Shown one piece after another: positions 20,058 to 23,671 of a stretch of 23,671 bases of DNA; position 1 is the first letter of the stretch, and every line of letters begins with the position of its first letter. Source of the stretch: Priapulus caudatus (lineage: Eukaryota; Priapulida; Priapulimorpha; Priapulimorphida; Priapulidae); the NCBI RefSeq assembly GCF_000485595.1, contig NW_014577535.1, forward strand, positions 202,203 to 225,873. Reading direction: 5' to 3'. The notes below the pieces were generated by a model. That model searched no databases and had not been told where the DNA came from. It was given only the letters and a program-made list of their open reading frames with translations. The translations under genes were made by a program, and so were the position numbers.

Positions 20058-21025
20058 CCTATAGGTGGGGGGAGTGTACGCTCACTTCCCCTAAGCAATA
20101 CTGTCCGTGAAGATGGCCGCGCTCGATGAAACATAAGCATCGAAATGCGCGGCTTGGGCCGTTCTTTATTATGTCGAAGCCGGACGGGAGAAATGACTGT
20201 ACGCATATATTTGCTAATAGTATTGACTTATCGTGGCGTCTAAAAACTCAATATCAGCGAGCGAGTATAGCTAAAGACATGTGTCTATAGGTATCTAGAA
20301 TGGTATTAGGCAAAAAGATCTCCCGTATCCCCGGCTTGAATTCATACCTACTACTCAGCTGGAATATTGCAGTTTTATATGAGGGCACGAAAAGCGGGCA
20401 GCGATTCTCATGCTATCTGCACGAATTAGAATCGCGCGCGCGTAAACAAATTTCAGTATATTAAGATTTTAATATTCTAGAGTATACCTATTAGGACACA
20501 TGTCTTAGCTTATCTCTCTTGAATATTGATAGTTGTAATGTGACGCACGATTATCAATATATTACAAATGATATTGCGTACCCCGTAATCTCCGCTACCG
20601 GCTTGAATAATATAGACGCTTCAGCCGATGGAGCCTGCTTGCCTGTTCAGGAGCGCAGAGAGATGAAGTCCAGATTGAGACCTATATGTTCATTTCCGTA
20701 ATGTGGGGGTACGCCCTTTAAACCGACACGGGGCTTTAAAGTCTTCTTTGTTCATTCGACGCAGAAACATTATGTGACTTCACAGAAGTGTGCAAAAAAC
20801 TGTTCTCGATCCCTCGGGCTAACGGCAGCCTCAAAGAGAATGTATAGCTTTTTGTCACCTTCAAAGATCTGTGATTGGCGTGCATCCAAAGACCACCACA
20901 TAATTCCTTGGCACTATGCGCTGCGTGCATTGGACGGCTGCGTTCTACGGTTTGTTTTCATCGCTCGAATGTCTACATCCGGTCAAATAGTGCAAAAGTT
21001 TCCGGATGTCCGCCCCACCTATAGA
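20058..21025. mobile_element. Non-autonomous TIR element of about 0.9 kb, copy 2
   Basis: The left end CTATAGGTGGGGGGAG (from 20059) and right end CGCCCCACCTATAG (21011-21024) correspond to the termini in copy 1 with small indels, as do the internal inverted arms (CAATATTC and CTCCCGTA blocks). It has no coding capacity. Confidence 0.68.
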
Positions 21026-21311
21026 GCGCCGGAGCAAATGATTTTATTTCTTTAGGTGAATCAAGAAACATAGGCTCGAATCGAGCGCTGCTATTGTTGA
21101 GGCTTCGTTTTGTCGCTCATATGAGCAGTCACACAATGTTGTGTGCTGGAAGCACAAGATAAACCACTCTCACATCATTAGCGTAGTAAGGTCATGGGTC
21201 CCACGAACCGCGCCATTTTAGGAAGCAGTTTACCACGAGGAGTTCTCCAGACTGTTTGCTCGTATCTGGCAGTGGTGTATATGCCCTGGCTGGTGCAACT
21301 TCTGGCTATGT

Positions 21312-21475
21312 TGTCAATACCAAATAATAAAAGTTCCAAATAATCAAAATAATAAAAGGTTCATATCAATATAAATAAATAATGTGTTCCAAATAAATCC
21401 AATAATAAAATAAAATATAGTGTTCCAAAATAATCAAAATAATAAAGATAAATATATGTCCAAATATAATTGGAA
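21312..21475. repeat. 36-bp tandem repeat, copy 2 (disordered)
   Basis: Recognisable TTCCAAATAAT and AATAATAAAATAAA units, but with irregular spacing and missing bases compared with the exact period in copy 1. Confidence 0.75.
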
Positions 21476-21497
21476 GAATGTTATAGAGCGCTGAACG

Positions 21498-21725
21498 CAG
21501 AGCACGTGCATTCTGTTTAGCGAGTTGAGAATGAGCACGGTGATGTCACTCTTGAAGAGGGGCGGGACACAGCAGAGATGCACCGTGCCTTCTTTTTAGC
21601 GAGTGAGAAGTAACATGGAATGGTCATTCTCTTGATGAGGGGGCGAACAGCAGAGTGCACAATGCATTCTTTGTTGTAGGCGAGTGAGAAGTGAGCACGG
21701 TCTGATGTCATTCCTTTGAGAGGGC
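21498..21725. repeat. Three ~78-bp direct repeats, copy 2
   Basis: Three units with the GCACGTGCATTCTG, GCGAGT-GAGAA and GAGAGGG blocks, each with scattered indels. They correspond to 14178-14402. Confidence 0.8.
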
Positions 21726-21795
21726 CACTAGAAACCTTCGTCGTTTCGAGATCGTATCTAAGGATGCCATGCTGTACACAGATTCCAGTACGCGA

Positions 21796-21844
21796 AAGAT
21801 CATATATGACGCCGTAGGCGCCTTATGTGCGCTATATGATCCTT
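21796..21844. repeat. Palindrome upstream of the THAP gene, copy 2 (imperfect)
   Basis: Same palindrome as 14475-14518, with about five extra bases that break the pairing. TAGGCGCCT is retained at its centre. Confidence 0.75.
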
Positions 21845-22021
21845 AAGCCTAAAACAGTTAACGAGTTTAATATAAGATAAGATTTTATTTATCACGTTTC
21901 AATATCTCCGCAAATACAAGGATTTTTTAAGCACAATATAAATAAGTGCAGTGACGGGATGGCGAAAAGACGCATACGACCTGTCATCTCGAATTCGATT
22001 CTTGCTGTGTACCGTTCGCTC

Positions 22022-23671
22022 ATGGCTATCGAATTCTAGACGTCAACGAAGCTCAGCTGCTACCTGCTCTGCGTATACTGCTGGAATCGCGCAGTGTAAA
22101 CGAGCCGACCTGTCTTTTCTTCAGGTTCCCCAAGAATAACGAAAGGTAAAGATAAACATTATTGTTAGTCTGAAATCCCATCGTGAAACTGAAGAGTTGA
22201 CACTGCAATCTCCTTGTATACATGTAGTAGTCCTACGCAGGCTAGTACGTGGCAGTGCAGCGAGGCTTTCTTGTGCACATGTTGTTTGTGCACAGGGCGT
22301 ACGTCGGTGTAGCTTGTGTGTTGCAGATAAGCATTGAACGGCATTTACAGCCGGAGGCGTTATCGACACATAATAAGCGAACATAGAGTAAGAAACATCT
22401 AGATTAATACTTGATAGTAAATACATTTGATTTAGTGTTTATTACCATATTTGTTGCAGACGTTCCAAGTGCCTGTGGCGCACTCGTATAGAGCCCTAGC
22501 TACTGGTAAGGCCTACCCACTGACAGCACTACAGTGACACTGCAACCGCTGTACTGATGTGTAGCATACGATTATGATCATTTTAGATTTTTTGTACACT
22601 TGACTGAGAGATTTGATAGCAGCATATTGTCATGAAAAAGTAATGTACGCCCAATTATAATTTAATGACAATACAGAATATTGAACTCGGTGAGCTCCCT
22701 ACATTCTGGTCAGGTAATGTATTATAATCAAATGTTCTCATAGTTATCTCTGTGTCTCTATTTGTAATTTCAGATGTCCAACATGGGTGCAGAATACTCG
22801 CTCGACAAGATCTGCTAACCGACTCCGTGGTGTACTTGTCAAGCAACTCGTCCTTTGTTTTCTGAACACTTTGAACTTGACCCATTCTCCAACAAGCGAC
22901 CAAGAACAGGCTAAAATGGAATGCAGTACCAACCCTCTTTGATATACCAAATCCCCCGAAACGTCTGTCGACCACACCACGCAGGTTACATCAAAGGAAG
23001 CATGAGAACATCCCATCTTCACACAACCCTTCAAAAAAGCAAAGAGGTAGCGACTACACACAGACTGACATTCTTACTGCTTAGCTGCCAGACCAAATTC
23101 ATGAGAATGAACCAGCATTGTTTACTCCACCTCCTGAATAGGCAGATGATCACAGCAGAGCTCTGAGGAAGGAAAGACAGCGTACGTTCCGCCTCAAAAC
23201 AAAAAGAGTAGAGCAGTTGAAACAATCCATTGAAAAGGAAGCTAAAGAAAGCGAAACAATTAGTGTCTTGGTAAGAGGAGCTGGTGAATTTTTACAGGAA
23301 CCAGCACTATCTTTCTTTGCGTCACAATTGCGGAATGCATCAGGACGTATGAGAGCAAGAGAAAGACGATGGAGTTATTCAGACAACGTTAGTTGCCTTG
23401 TCCCTCTACCACCAGAGTCCCGTGCGTATCACTTCTGCCAGCGCATTTTCAACTTCCGTCAGTCACATCACTGCGTAGGGTGTTTGAGTAATATCGAAGT
23501 GAGGCCTGGGTTTCCCCTAGATCTTTGAACTTTTGAAAGACAGAGAGCAGGAATGGCAGAGAGAGATAAGTTCTGTGTAGTGTGTCCTTTGATGAAATGC
23601 AGTCTACGTACAGGCCTCTCATACAACATTACAGAAGATTCAGTAAAAAGGTTTGAGGACTTTGATCCTAT
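22022..23671. pseudogene. THAP / P-element-type transposase, copy 2, + strand, frame-broken, cut by window edge
   Basis: The gene reads on the + strand. Exon 1 is 22022-22145, the intron 22146-22773 and exon 2 runs from 22774 past the window end. After the THAP part (AVPTLFDIPNPPKRL region) and a linker (ENEPALFTPPPE), a coiled-coil-like stretch (TKRVEQLKQSIEKEAKESE) leads to FFASQLRNAS. The P-type transposase region then appears in pieces in different frames: ALSLYHQSP (23395-23421), RAYHF (from 23421), LPSVTSLRR (from 23453), VRPGFPLDL (near 23493-23525) and FDEM (23588-23599), then LRTGLSYNITEDSVKRFEDF. In P-type transposases the Asp of FDEM is the first acidic residue of the catalytic site, in an RNase H-like fold that cuts and joins the element ends. 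Each frame change needs only a base or two. Exon 1 and the THAP part have several further breaks. A stop at the CCTGAATAG near 23139 is also indel-compatible. The conserved protein order across frames means that the indels are recent or are errors. Confidence 0.82.
22146..22773 (+). other. Intron inside the THAP domain, copy 2
   Basis: It starts GTAAAG after GAAAG and ends TTTCAG before ATGTCCAACATGGG, the same place as the copy 1 intron (14806-15411). It separates the SFFRFPKN block from CQQWVQ. The splice sites are kept in both copies, which supports a real spliced gene. Confidence 0.7.

Larger units (their letters stand above)
16144..23082. repeat. Large direct repeat, copy 2 (about 6.9 kb)
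   Basis: This is the counterpart of 9347-15724 with every landmark in the same order. It is about 560 bp longer overall, spread through many small insertions, and its tandem repeats and palindrome are visibly more disordered. That pattern is typical of indel-rich long-read sequence. Unlike copy 1, it continues without interruption into transposase coding sequence. Confidence 0.92.

Overview
The window looks like nuclear DNA from a metazoan, most likely a marine invertebrate; no species is named here. The grounds are: spliced genes with GT-AG introns, the 3' end of an alpha-arrestin (ARRDC-type) gene, a THAP-domain P-element-superfamily transposase with an intron inside its zinc-binding domain, many short terminal-inverted-repeat (TIR) elements, TTAGGG-type repeats, and abundant micro- and minisatellites. 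There are no bacterial-style operons, ribosome binding sites or phage genes. Most long open frames lie in repeats and are not genes.

Layout. 1-1150: last two exons of an arrestin-domain gene, with a poly(A)-signal hairpin at 1311-1376. 1441-1652: a small TIR element. 1960-2158: pyrimidine-rich DNA. 2891-3657: three TIR elements nested one inside another, each with its own target-site duplication. 4728-4980: a foldback element and two (TA)n tracts. 5430-8349: a cluster of tandem repeats (11-, 10- and 27-bp units, a short TTAGGG stretch, then a very large 10-bp-unit array that reverses strand at about 7820). 8350-9345: apparently empty.

A single N at 9346 marks an abrupt change. From 9347 to the end the window is dominated by two direct copies of one 6.4-6.9 kb segment (9347-15724 and 16144-23082), separated by about 420 bp of unshared sequence. 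Each copy holds, in order, a GC-rich block, AT-rich inverted repeats, CCCTAA-like degenerate repeats, a roughly 0.9 kb TIR element, a 36-bp tandem array, three 78-bp repeats, a 44-bp palindrome, and the first exon, intron and THAP part of a transposase gene. The copies differ mostly by one-base insertions and deletions. Only copy 2 continues past the THAP domain into the P-type transposase region, which runs off the right edge shortly after a first catalytic-type Asp (FDEM motif).

The main result is a THAP-P-element transposase gene with a repeat-rich 5' region. The main caution is that the tandem duplication, and the frameshifts in an otherwise well-kept protein, look more like unpolished long-read sequence or unmerged haplotypes than ancient decay.
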